Source of the DNA: Flavobacteriales bacterium UBA1112
GTDB lineage: Bacteria; Bacteroidota; Bacteroidia; Flavobacteriales_D; Sanyastnellaceae
Direction: 5' to 3'
DNA length: 11,091 bases
Assembly: GCA_002313415.1 (NCBI GenBank)
Contig: DCBH01000026.1
Coordinates: 1-11,091 of the forward strand
Shown: positions 1 through 6,168 of the stretch, piece by piece
Layout: every line of letters begins with the position of its first letter
Position numbering within the stretch: position 1 is the first letter of the stretch
The notes under the pieces: model-generated
The model's database searches: none
What the model was told of the DNA's origin: nothing
Seen by the model: only the letters and a program-made list of their open reading frames with translations
Position numbers and translations under genes: made by a program

Positions 1-80
1 ATGTGTTCAACAGCCATGCGAGTGGTTCCTCGCACCTCAAGGATGCGCACGTCGTAAAGCAAATCGGACAGCAGTTTCAC
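1..80 (-). CDS. murE: UDP-N-acetylmuramoyl-tripeptide synthetase MurE, N-terminal fragment
   Basis: Only the first 26 codons are in the window; the gene continues past the left edge. The start is a GTG whose last three bases overlap the TGA stop of ftsI (GTGA). The visible peptide begins (V/M)KLLSDLLYDVRILEV and continues RGTTRMAVEH, which resembles the usual start of Bacteroidota MurE proteins (M-K-L-L-x-D-[IL]-L-Y-x-V followed by a G-[ST]-T turn). MurE is the cytoplasmic ligase that adds the third amino acid, normally meso-diaminopimelate in this phylum, to UDP-MurNAc-L-Ala-D-Glu. Its position directly after ftsI is the standard dcw order. The identification rests on a short N-terminus plus gene order; the catalytic domains are out of view. 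Confidence 0.8.
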   Translation of the reverse strand, partial: MKLLSDLLYDVRILEVRGTTRMAVEH

Positions 81-2194
81 GAGAGACGGAGTTGAATGGT
101 GGTGAGTTCGGACCGCAGCGGGGTTCCCGGAGAGATGGATTGGGATTTCACGGTGCCTATGCCATCGTAGTCTACCCGGAGCCCGGCATTTTCAAGCAGG
201 TAGAGGGCATCTCGGAGCCCCATTCCTCGGACGTCGGGGACTCCAAACTCCGGGATGTCAAGTGTTGTGATTTGAGCTTCTTTCTCGCCTGTTTTTACGT
301 GGACCCAGTCTGCCGTAAGGCCAGAATTGTAATCAATGCCGAGTTCGTTGTACAAAGTTTCTAGTGGTTCTCGCGCGCCGTCCTTGGATGCAGGAACAGA
401 CTGAGTCTCTGCGAGAGGGCCATGGCTCAACTTGTGAAATGCGGGGTCTGTGGCGTAAATGAGGTCGGCGACTTCTCTAAAAACTGGAGCGGCAATGGTG
501 CTTCCATAGTATCGACCGCTCTTGGTATCCGCGATGACAACCACACAAGAGTATTTGGGGTTGTCGGCTGGAAAGTAGCCAGCGAAGGAGGCGCGATAGC
601 GCCCTTGCTCATAGCCTTGGCTTGTGGCGATGCGAGCTGTCCCCGTTTTCCCAGCTACGGTATAGGGCTTGTCCTTGAAATGATCTCGTGCTGTCCCCTC
701 TCCGTTTGGCTCGCAAACGGCCTTCATCATGGATTGGCAAGCGTCCAGCGTGCTGGCCCGGCAAATGCGTGGATTTAACACAAATGGCTCATAAGTCTTG
801 ACGACATCTGAACCCGAGCGCAGCGACTTCACGAGTTGAGGCCGCATCATCCTGCCATTGTTGGCCACCGCATTGTACAGGGCAAGAATTTGCAATGGGG
901 TTTGGGTAACTTCATACCCAATGGCCATCTGGGTTAAGCTAATTCCCGACCATTCTCGGTCCTCAATGGACGATTTGACCTTGGGTTCAGCCTCTCCCAC
1001 GTATCGGATGCCAGTTTTGCTTGCGACTCCGATGCGCTTGAGTTCATCTAGAAATGCTTGCGGATTTTCGCCAAACGTATTTTTCACTGCAAGGGCCGTT
1101 CCCACATTTGAACTGACTGCAAAAACCTTACCCAAGGAGATGTCGCCATGACCGCCTTCATTGTGATTGCTGTCGCGCATCCGATCGTGATGAAAATAGA
1201 TTTCACCGTCCCCAGTGTCAACGGAGTCTGTAAGGGCACTGCCGGCCTCCATGCAAGCCATGAGGCTGGCGAGTTTGAAGGTGGACCCTGGTTCGACCGC
1301 AGTGCCGATTGCGTGATTGAAATCTTCCCAATATTCTGCCTCCCCTTGCTCGACTTCGTGTCTGGTTAGATTGGCGATGGCTCGGATGTAACCACTCGAT
1401 ACCTCGGAAACAATTACAGTTCCCCAAGCAGCTTTGTGGCGTCTCAACTGTTGTTCAAGGGCATTGGTGGCCACGTCCTGCAAATGCAGGTCGAGTGTGG
1501 TCACCACGTCAAGGCCTTCTACTGGATCCACGAGGTAGTCGTCAGTCACAGGCATCCACTGATTCCCTGCGACACGACGAGACAATTGTTGTCCCTCTAC
1601 ACCGGCCAATTCGTCGTTCCAAGCACGTTCAATGCCCACTCGTTGGTGCTCTCGGTCGATGCCCACCGTACGTGCAGCAAGTTTTCCAAAGGGGCGTCGG
1701 CGATTTTCATGACGTTCAAAAACGAGCCCGTTTTTGTATCGCCCCAATTTCACAAAGGGCATTTTCCGCAATCCTTGGTAAGACGTGAATGGGATGTTGC
1801 GACCAATCAGTGCACCGCGATGTCCCCGGTTTTTGGCATTGTCAAACTTGCCCTTGATGGTCGAAGGAGTTTTGCCAATCGCGGATCCAATGGCAAGGCA
1901 CAAGGTGTCGATGTATTCGTCGTACATGTCCCATCGCATGCCTTCGCATTTGGCATCCCAACGCAGATCATACACTGGGACGCTTGTTGCAAGAAGACTT
2001 CCATCATGAGATAGGATTTGTCCTCTTGCGGGTTCAATGTTGCGCACACTCGTTGAGAATTCCTCTCCTCGACTTGACCAAGTGTCGTGCTCGACAGTTT
2101 GGATCATGAGAATTCGCCCAAAAACCATCAAGCCAGTGACAGTGAGGCCTACAAAAACAAGCCAAATGCGTCCAGTATTGATGGGTGTTTTCAT
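77..2194 (-). CDS. ftsI: Septal peptidoglycan transpeptidase (PBP3/FtsI) with C-terminal PASTA domain
   Basis: A 705-residue class B penicillin-binding protein that cross-links septal peptidoglycan in the periplasm as part of the divisome. It has a short cytoplasmic N-terminus, one membrane anchor at about residues 10-31, a PBP dimerisation region (about 50-230, with the ARGQILSHDG segment at 56-65 near its start), and a transpeptidase domain (about 255-580). The three active-site motifs are all present: STFK with nucleophile Ser304, SSN at 361-363 and KTGTA at 516-520. After a linker at about 582-648 there is one C-terminal PASTA domain (about 649-705, starting GVPDVRGMGLRDAL), typical of Bacteroidota FtsI and absent from the E. 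coli protein. The ATG overlaps the ftsL stop (ATGA) and the TGA overlaps the murE GTG. All catalytic residues are intact. Monofunctional: no glycosyltransferase domain. Confidence 0.96.
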   Translation of the reverse strand: MKTPINTGRIWLVFVGLTVTGLMVFGRILMIQTVEHDTWSSRGEEFSTSVRNIEPARGQILSHDGSLLATSVPVYDLRWDAKCEGMRWDMYDEYIDTLCLAIGSAIGKTPSTIKGKFDNAKNRGHRGALIGRNIPFTSYQGLRKMPFVKLGRYKNGLVFERHENRRRPFGKLAARTVGIDREHQRVGIERAWNDELAGVEGQQLSRRVAGNQWMPVTDDYLVDPVEGLDVVTTLDLHLQDVATNALEQQLRRHKAAWGTVIVSEVSSGYIRAIANLTRHEVEQGEAEYWEDFNHAIGTAVEPGSTFKLASLMACMEAGSALTDSVDTGDGEIYFHHDRMRDSNHNEGGHGDISLGKVFAVSSNVGTALAVKNTFGENPQAFLDELKRIGVASKTGIRYVGEAEPKVKSSIEDREWSGISLTQMAIGYEVTQTPLQILALYNAVANNGRMMRPQLVKSLRSGSDVVKTYEPFVLNPRICRASTLDACQSMMKAVCEPNGEGTARDHFKDKPYTVAGKTGTARIATSQGYEQGRYRASFAGYFPADNPKYSCVVVIADTKSGRYYGSTIAAPVFREVADLIYATDPAFHKLSHGPLAETQSVPASKDGAREPLETLYNELGIDYNSGLTADWVHVKTGEKEAQITTLDIPEFGVPDVRGMGLRDALYLLENAGLRVDYDGIGTVKSQSISPGTPLRSELTTIQLRLS

Positions 2195-2754
2195 TCGTTG
2201 GAGGGCAACAGGATGGGTGGTGAAGTGGGTTGTTCCAACCCGAGTTCAGCAGTAGAACGAGCCAGTCGACTTTGTTGAAGTTGAGATTCGAAGTCAGATC
2301 GCAGTGTTTTCTCTTCCGCAGTTGCTTCCTCCAATTTTTCGAGGGTTTTCTGTTTGTCGCGAAGGATGCGTTCGGTTTGATATCCCAAGCCGAGGTAAAG
2401 GATGGTGAGTAGGCTGGTAAAAAGCAGGTAAGGAACTTGCCGCACAAGGGCTTCTCGTGCCAGAATTTCACCGCTTAGGACTTCTCGAATGAGCCCGCCA
2501 ACTTGATTGTCAGCCAGATTGATGCCTCTTCGATTTCTTTTCTTGCGTTGGGCTGAGCGAAATTCCTCTGAAGTACGCAGTTTGTTGGGATTATTCGTTG
2601 CAGCGGCTTTGGCGGCCTTGGCTCGCGCCACATCCTTTTGTGCTTCTTGCTGGGCTTCGCGTGCGGCAAGTTCTGTGGGCGTCAAGGTCCGGTTACCTCC
2701 AGCGGTGGCCCCAGAGTTATTGGATGATCTTCGAAGGAAGCGAAGCAATTTCAT
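2191..2754 (-). CDS. ftsL: FtsL-like divisome protein with long cytoplasmic N-terminal extension
   Basis: Bitopic membrane protein between rsmH and ftsI, the fixed position of ftsL. Numbered from a possible ATG at 2763, residues 1-88 are polar and low in complexity: Ala/Glu/Lys-rich at 31-55, then a basic patch RKKRNRRG at 73-80. The part resembling Bacteroidota FtsL starts near residue 90 (LIREVLSGEIL), followed by one transmembrane helix at about 110-128, a heptad-like coiled coil at about 129-167 and the typical tail LGL...SPPILL. FtsL forms a periplasmic coiled coil with FtsB/DivIC and activates FtsWI. I prefer the ATG at 2754 because it gives the same ATGA overlap with rsmH as every other junction in this operon; the ATG at 2763 adds three residues. 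The stop overlaps the ftsI ATG. The protein is long for the family. Confidence 0.85.
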   Translation of the reverse strand: MKLLRFLRRSSNNSGATAGGNRTLTPTELAAREAQQEAQKDVARAKAAKAAATNNPNKLRTSEEFRSAQRKKRNRRGINLADNQVGGLIREVLSGEILAREALVRQVPYLLFTSLLTILYLGLGYQTERILRDKQKTLEKLEEATAEEKTLRSDFESQLQQSRLARSTAELGLEQPTSPPILLPSNE

Positions 2755-3680
2755 GACATCCATTCGGTTCGTTCCGCCACACGAAGGCGTGCGCTTCTTG
2801 CGCGTGGGTTGGATTCGATTTCCAATGCGTCTGCAACAATAGCCTTGCGCACGAGAGGATGAAATGGAGCCAAGATTTGACCCTTCATGTCGCGCTTGAC
2901 TTCGTCGTCAAAATTTCCAGATCGCATGAAGTGTTTGACCAGGCGGTCTTCAAGACTGTGGTAACTGATGATGACCAATCTTCCTCTGGGCTTGAGCATG
3001 GATATTGCCTGAGTGAGTAAATCTTCTAAAGCACCGAGCTCATCGTTGATGTGAATGCGGATGGCTTGGAAGATTTTGGCGTAAAACTTGTTCTCCTTGC
3101 CTCGGGGGGCAGAAGGCGATAGGATTTCCATGAGATCGCGAGTCGTCTTGACGGGGGCTTTTTGTCGGGCCACAGCAATGCGGTGGGCCAGTTTGTCAGG
3201 TCGATTTACCTCCCCGTAACGGCGAAATATTTGAGTCATTTCTGAAACTTCAGCTTCAGCAATCCATGCGCTCGCAGGTTGGCCAGTTTCCTGATTCATG
3301 CGCATGTCTAGGGGGCCCTCTTGGCGCAAGGAAAAGCCGCGCTCCGCCTTGTCAAATTGATGCGAGCTTACACCTAGGTCTGCAAGTAAGCCGTCGAGAG
3401 GCAAGCCTTGGTTTGCACGCAAAAACTGGGGTGCAAATCTGAAGTTGGCCGCAATCATTGTGAAGCGGTCGTCCTTGGGGGTGTTGATTGTGGCATCAGG
3501 GTCTTGATCAAAACCAAAGAGCCTTCCGTCTGGACTCAATCTGGTCAAAATCGCAGAGCTGTGTCCACCTCCGCCAAAGGTTGCGTCCATCCAATGTCCA
3601 CCGCTGGCCACATCGCCGTCGAGGTTGAGCGCCTTGAGAGAGGCGTCTAACATGACGGGGACGTGGTAGAGTGCGGTCAT
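2751..3680 (-). CDS. rsmH: 16S rRNA (cytosine1402-N4)-methyltransferase RsmH (MraW)
   Basis: A 309-residue SAM-dependent methyltransferase that N4-methylates C1402 in the decoding centre of 16S rRNA. The family signatures are all visible: YHVPVML at 5-11, the SAM-binding glycine-rich loop DATFGGGGHS at 32-41, GFDQDPDA at 56-63, ADLGVSSHQFD at 100-110 followed by RGFSLR at 114-119 and DMRM at 125-128, KIFQAIRIHINDEL at 202-215, ISYHSLEDRLVK at 238-249 and the C-terminal NPRARSARLRVAER at 291-304. Full length for the family. The ATG overlaps the mraZ stop (ATGA), and the TGA overlaps the preferred ftsL start, so translation is probably coupled to both neighbours. Confidence 0.98.
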   Translation of the reverse strand: MTALYHVPVMLDASLKALNLDGDVASGGHWMDATFGGGGHSSAILTRLSPDGRLFGFDQDPDATINTPKDDRFTMIAANFRFAPQFLRANQGLPLDGLLADLGVSSHQFDKAERGFSLRQEGPLDMRMNQETGQPASAWIAEAEVSEMTQIFRRYGEVNRPDKLAHRIAVARQKAPVKTTRDLMEILSPSAPRGKENKFYAKIFQAIRIHINDELGALEDLLTQAISMLKPRGRLVIISYHSLEDRLVKHFMRSGNFDDEVKRDMKGQILAPFHPLVRKAIVADALEIESNPRARSARLRVAERTEWMS

Positions 3681-4162
3681 TCTATGTCAGTGCCATCAAG
3701 GTCCTGCCGCACGTCTTCCGCGAGGTTTCCGAAGTCGAGGTTGTCCTCGTCTTGAATGACCTGCTTGTTGTACGCGCTTTGGTTCCAGATTTCGACTTTC
3801 TCCCCGAGCCCGGAGACAATCACTTCCTTGGCATCTTTCGGATTGATGCCCGCATAATCGAGAAGGGCAGCAGGTAGATTGATGCGACCTGATCCGTCCA
3901 CGTCTACATGGGTGGCGCCCTTCATGAATTTTCGTTGAAACAGTTGGTGCTTCCGGTTGTATCGGCTCAATCGCCCCATTTCAGCGTTCACCTTATCCCA
4001 TTCTGGTTTTGGGTACAGCACCAAGCAACCCTCGAAAATATCCCGATTTACCACGAGTCCGTGATGAATCACCCCATCCAAATGCTTGCGCAATTTGGCA
4101 GGAAACATCAAACGGCCTTTGGCGTCGATGCGGCATGGATGTTCTCCGAGCAGGTTGAGCAT
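3677..4162 (-). CDS. mraZ: Transcriptional regulator MraZ
   Basis: First gene of the dcw operon. MraZ is an AbrB-like, ring-forming DNA-binding protein that represses its own operon in E. coli. With the start at 4162 the product is 161 residues and begins MLNLLGEHPCRIDAKGRLMFPA, matching the conserved family N-terminus. Both DxxxR DNA-contact motifs are present: DAKGR at 13-17 and DGSGR at 89-93, one per AbrB-like half. The reading frame stays open to a GTG at 4216, but that codon lies inside the operator boxes and the 18 extra residues do not look like MraZ, so I reject the longer start. The stop overlaps the rsmH ATG. A slightly long acidic tail (about 137-161) follows the second half. Confidence 0.96.
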   Translation of the reverse strand: MLNLLGEHPCRIDAKGRLMFPAKLRKHLDGVIHHGLVVNRDIFEGCLVLYPKPEWDKVNAEMGRLSRYNRKHQLFQRKFMKGATHVDVDGSGRINLPAALLDYAGINPKDAKEVIVSGLGEKVEIWNQSAYNKQVIQDEDNLDFGNLAEDVRQDLDGTDIE

Positions 4163-4200
4163 GGGTGGAAATTTTCGCCGCTCCAAAAGTACAAGTGTTT

Positions 4201-4235
4201 TCCCACTTTCTCCCACTCGTTGACACTTTCTCCCA
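4201..4235 (-). promoter_or_regulatory. MraZ operator (tandem TGGGA boxes, 10-bp register)
   Basis: Read on the minus strand, TGGGA occurs at 4235-4231, 4215-4211 and 4205-4201, and a degenerate TGTCA fills the remaining slot at 4225-4221. That makes four boxes exactly 10 bp apart with 5-bp spacers. Three of them are preceded by AAAG or GAG, so the units read (A)AAGTGGGA, AAAGTGTCA, CGAGTGGGA, AAAGTGGGA. MraZ proteins are known to bind three or four direct repeats of TGGGN separated by 5 bp upstream of mraZ, with an AAAGTG[TG] version in Mollicutes. The array ends 38 bp before the mraZ ATG at 4162, which is the expected place for autoregulation of the operon. Confidence 0.9.
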
Positions 4236-4238
4236 CTT

Positions 4239-4247
4239 TGTGGATAA
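4239..4247 (-). promoter_or_regulatory. Perfect DnaA-box sequence TTATCCACA
   Basis: On the minus strand the nine bases at 4247-4239 read TTATCCACA, identical to the strong E. coli DnaA box. It begins only 4 bp upstream of the outermost MraZ box. The match to the consensus is seen directly; binding by DnaA is inference. A 9-mer can match by chance, so this is a candidate only. Confidence 0.4.
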
Positions 4248-4333
4248 AGTTTGGCGTTTCGTCATGGAAAAACGCTGTATTTATTGGGATTTCAGACGAG
4301 TGAGGAAATTTGCATCAATTTCACAATGAACAC

Positions 4334-4358
4334 GTTATTCACATTGGATGTGAACAAC
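4334..4358. repeat. 25-bp near-perfect inverted repeat (operator-like)
   Basis: Left arm GTTATTCACAT (4334-4344), spacer TGG (4345-4347), right arm ATGTGAACAAC (4348-4358). Ten of eleven arm positions pair; the only mismatch is 4337/4355. The left arm contains TTATTCACA (4335-4343), which fits the DnaA-box consensus TTWTNCACA, and the right arm on the minus strand reads TTGTTCACA, one base off. There is no T-tract after it on either strand, so a terminator is unlikely. It lies 65 bp before the likely start of the hydrolase gene and about 170 bp upstream of mraZ. It looks like a site for a dimeric regulator; which one is unknown. Confidence 0.6.
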
Positions 4359-4422
4359 CTCACGTGGATGTATGCGTTTTCAAGAGGTTGTCCGTGCTCA
4401 AAGCAGATGCATTTTTGGCTTC

Positions 4423-5187
4423 ATGGAATCAACCATTCTTGAACGCGGAATTTATCGCTACGTCGAAGAAGGCCAAGGCACTCCGATTGTGTTGTTGCAC
4501 GGGTTGTTTGGTGCTCTGAGCAACTTCGCGGAGGTACGTGCGCATTTCAGTGCCAGATTTCGTGTGATCACTCCCATGTTGCCTATCTATGAGCTCCCCA
4601 TGTTGGAGACCAATGCCAAAAACCTGGCAAAGCACATTTCAGGTTTTTTGGATGAGCTTGACTTGAGGAAGGTGCACCTGCTAGGGAACAGCCTTGGGGG
4701 ACACGTCGGGCTCATTTACACGCGCGACCACCTAGAACGCGTGGCTTCATTGACTTTGACTGCCAGCAGTGGGTTGTACGAAAATGCATTTGGCTCGAGC
4801 TTCCCACGGCGCGAGGACAAGAGCTACATCAAGGAAAAAGTGGCTGTGACCTTTTATGATCCAAAGCACGCCACACCTGAACTCGTCGACGAATGTTTTG
4901 AAGCTGTGAATGATCGCAACAAGGTCTTGCGTATCCTAAGCATTGCCAAGTCGGCCATTCGCCACAACATGTCCAAGGATTTGCCATCCATGAATGTTCC
5001 TGTTTGCTTGATTTGGGGTAAGAACGACATCATCACTCCCCCCGAGGTTGCCAATGAATTTTTGGATGGTTTTCCCGATGCGGACCTGCATTGGATCGAG
5101 GAGTGCGGGCATGCCCCCATGATGGAGCACCCTGAGACGTTCAACCAAATCTTGAGCGACTGGTACGCCAGCCGTGGAATTTCTTGA
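4423..5187 (+). CDS. Alpha/beta-hydrolase fold protein of unknown substrate
   Basis: A 254-residue single-domain alpha/beta hydrolase, probably cytoplasmic because no signal peptide is visible. The oxyanion-hole motif is LLHGLFGALSNF at about 24-35. The predicted catalytic triad is complete: Ser90 in GNSLGG (88-93), Asp202 in WGKNDIITPP and His230 in EECGHAPMMEHP. It belongs to the broad esterase/MhpC-like group; the sequence does not tell which ester or C-C bond it acts on. I chose the ATG at 4423 (MESTILERGIYRY) because family members start with this short strand and the 17 extra residues from the ATG at 4372 look non-coding. engB follows 4 bp after the stop, so the two are probably co-transcribed. 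Placement beside mraZ and engB is, as far as I recall, recurrent in Bacteroidota. Confidence 0.88.
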   Translation: MESTILERGIYRYVEEGQGTPIVLLHGLFGALSNFAEVRAHFSARFRVITPMLPIYELPMLETNAKNLAKHISGFLDELDLRKVHLLGNSLGGHVGLIYTRDHLERVASLTLTASSGLYENAFGSSFPRREDKSYIKEKVAVTFYDPKHATPELVDECFEAVNDRNKVLRILSIAKSAIRHNMSKDLPSMNVPVCLIWGKNDIITPPEVANEFLDGFPDADLHWIEECGHAPMMEHPETFNQILSDWYASRGIS

Positions 5188-5191
5188 GCCC

Positions 5192-5818
5192 ATGTCCAGC
5201 GGGGCCAAAGGGTCGTGGGAATTCAAGGTCGCTTCTTTTGTGAAGAGCAGCGCTCAGCCCTCGGAGTGCCCAGTTCCCGATCGACCGGAATATGCATTCA
5301 TTGGACGCTCCAATGTGGGGAAGAGCTCTCTGCTGAACATGCTGGCAGGGCGCAACAGCTTGGCCAAAACATCAAGCACTCCTGGAAAGACCCAATTGAT
5401 CAACCATTTCGACGTAGATGGCACCTGGTATTTGGTGGATTTGCCAGGATTTGGATATGCCAAGGTGAGCAAGAGAGAGAGGGAGAAGTGGATGAAGGTC
5501 ACCAAACAATACTTGGATTCACGCATCAATCTGATGTGCGTCATGATGCTCATTGACTCTCGCATTCCCGCACAAAAAGTTGACCTTGACTTCATGGCTT
5601 GGATGGGCAAGACAGGATTGCCATTCGTTCTTGTATTTACCAAAGTGGACAAGTTGAATAAGGCGGAGCAAGCTGAATTTTTGCCGGCCTACGAGATGGA
5701 GATGCTCAAGCAATGGCACAAGATGCCCCCTGTCTTTGTCACGAGCGCAAAGACCGGAGAGGGTCGGGAGGAGATGTTGAGATTTATCTCAGCCACCAAT
5801 GGTCTGTACCAACCTTGA
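5192..5818 (+). CDS. engB: Ribosome-assembly GTPase EngB (YihA/YsxC)
   Basis: A 208-residue TRAFAC-class GTPase of the EngB family, needed for maturation of the large ribosomal subunit. All G motifs are present: G1 GRSNVGKSS at 38-46, the G2 threonine in the SSTPGKT segment (about Thr63), G3 DLPGFGYA at 83-90, G4 TKVDK at 150-154 and G5 SAKTG at 185-189. The N-terminal EFKVASFVKSS strand and the DRPEYAFIGRSN lead-in are typical of the family. Two starts are possible: GTG at 5174, overlapping the hydrolase end, and ATG at 5192, 4 bp after the hydrolase stop. I chose the ATG because it is the stronger codon and leaves a normal-length N-terminus. It ends 2 bp from the stop of convergent gldC. 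Confidence 0.97.
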   Translation: MSSGAKGSWEFKVASFVKSSAQPSECPVPDRPEYAFIGRSNVGKSSLLNMLAGRNSLAKTSSTPGKTQLINHFDVDGTWYLVDLPGFGYAKVSKREREKWMKVTKQYLDSRINLMCVMMLIDSRIPAQKVDLDFMAWMGKTGLPFVLVFTKVDKLNKAEQAEFLPAYEMEMLKQWHKMPPVFVTSAKTGEGREEMLRFISATNGLYQP

Positions 5819-5820
5819 GT

Positions 5821-6153
5821 TCAAGAATCAACCACGCCGATGCGTTTGGCCAACTCTTCAGTAAATCCACGAAGGGCATTTGCGTGATCCTTGTCTGAGG
5901 TGGAGCGCTCGTAGGTATCAGCTAGGGTCATGATGGTTTGGATGACGAACGACCGCATTTCTTCCACACTCATTTCTTTGGTCCACAAGTCCATGCGCAT
6001 GGCCGCAAATTCTTTGGCGTTCCACATGGATAGCGTCATGGCAGAAGCGGGCTGATTCATTATCCCGCCGTCTTCAGCGGTCCATTCCATGGAAACAGGC
6101 ACCTGATTTTCGTCGGTGGTGACGTCAATGACAATTCGTGATTTGTTGGACAT
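5821..6153 (-). CDS. gldC: Gliding motility protein GldC
   Basis: A 110-residue protein with no signal peptide or membrane segment, matching the GldC family throughout: N-terminal KSRIVIDVTTDENQVP (4-19), the W-x-A-x-DGG turn (WTAEDGGI at 24-31), AMTLSMWNAKE at 38-48, RMDLWTKEMSVEEM at 53-66, and ADTYERST at 78-85. GldC is a small accessory protein of the Bacteroidota gliding machinery; in Flavobacterium johnsoniae gldC follows gldB, and its loss only partly affects motility. Its biochemical role is unknown. Here it starts 15 bp after the gldB stop, so gldB-gldC is probably one transcript, and it meets engB tail to tail. Full length for the family. Confidence 0.93.
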   Translation of the reverse strand: MSNKSRIVIDVTTDENQVPVSMEWTAEDGGIMNQPASAMTLSMWNAKEFAAMRMDLWTKEMSVEEMRSFVIQTIMTLADTYERSTSDKDHANALRGFTEELAKRIGVVDS

Positions 6154-6168
6154 GGGACGAAAGTACGC

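Larger units (their letters stand above)
4163..4422. other. Divergent intergenic region between mraZ and the hydrolase gene
   Basis: This 260-bp stretch is the longest non-coding segment in the window. From left to right it holds the mraZ leader, the MraZ operator (4201-4235), a DnaA-box sequence (4239-4247), a weak GCGTTT/AAACGC inverted repeat (4254-4259 and 4270-4275), and the 25-bp palindrome (4334-4358). Promoters for both directions must lie here, but I found no convincing TTTG...TAnnTTTG pair on either strand. The open frame from 4372 upstream of the hydrolase ATG has no support as coding sequence. Confidence 0.6.

Noticed and set aside
1436..2014. Long plus-strand open frame (192 codons) opposite ftsI
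   Set aside because: It is antisense to an intact ftsI with all catalytic motifs, shows no recognisable domain, and is a shadow of ftsI codon usage.
4163..4216. Upstream extension of mraZ to the GTG at 4216 (18 more residues)
   Set aside because: The GTG lies inside a MraZ box, the extra residues do not resemble MraZ, and the ATG at 4162 gives the canonical MLNLLGE N-terminus.
4254..4275. GCGTTT/AAACGC inverted repeat with a 10-nt spacer
   Set aside because: Arms of 6 bp with a long spacer are expected by chance and do not align with any promoter element I can identify.
4372..4422. Upstream extension of the hydrolase to the ATG at 4372
   Set aside because: The 17 extra residues are not hydrolase-like; the ATG at 4423 starts directly before the first predicted strand of the fold.
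5812..5825. CTTGA-GT-TCAAG palindrome at the engB/gldC junction
   Set aside because: The 2-nt loop cannot form a stable hairpin and the symmetry again stems largely from facing TGA stop codons.
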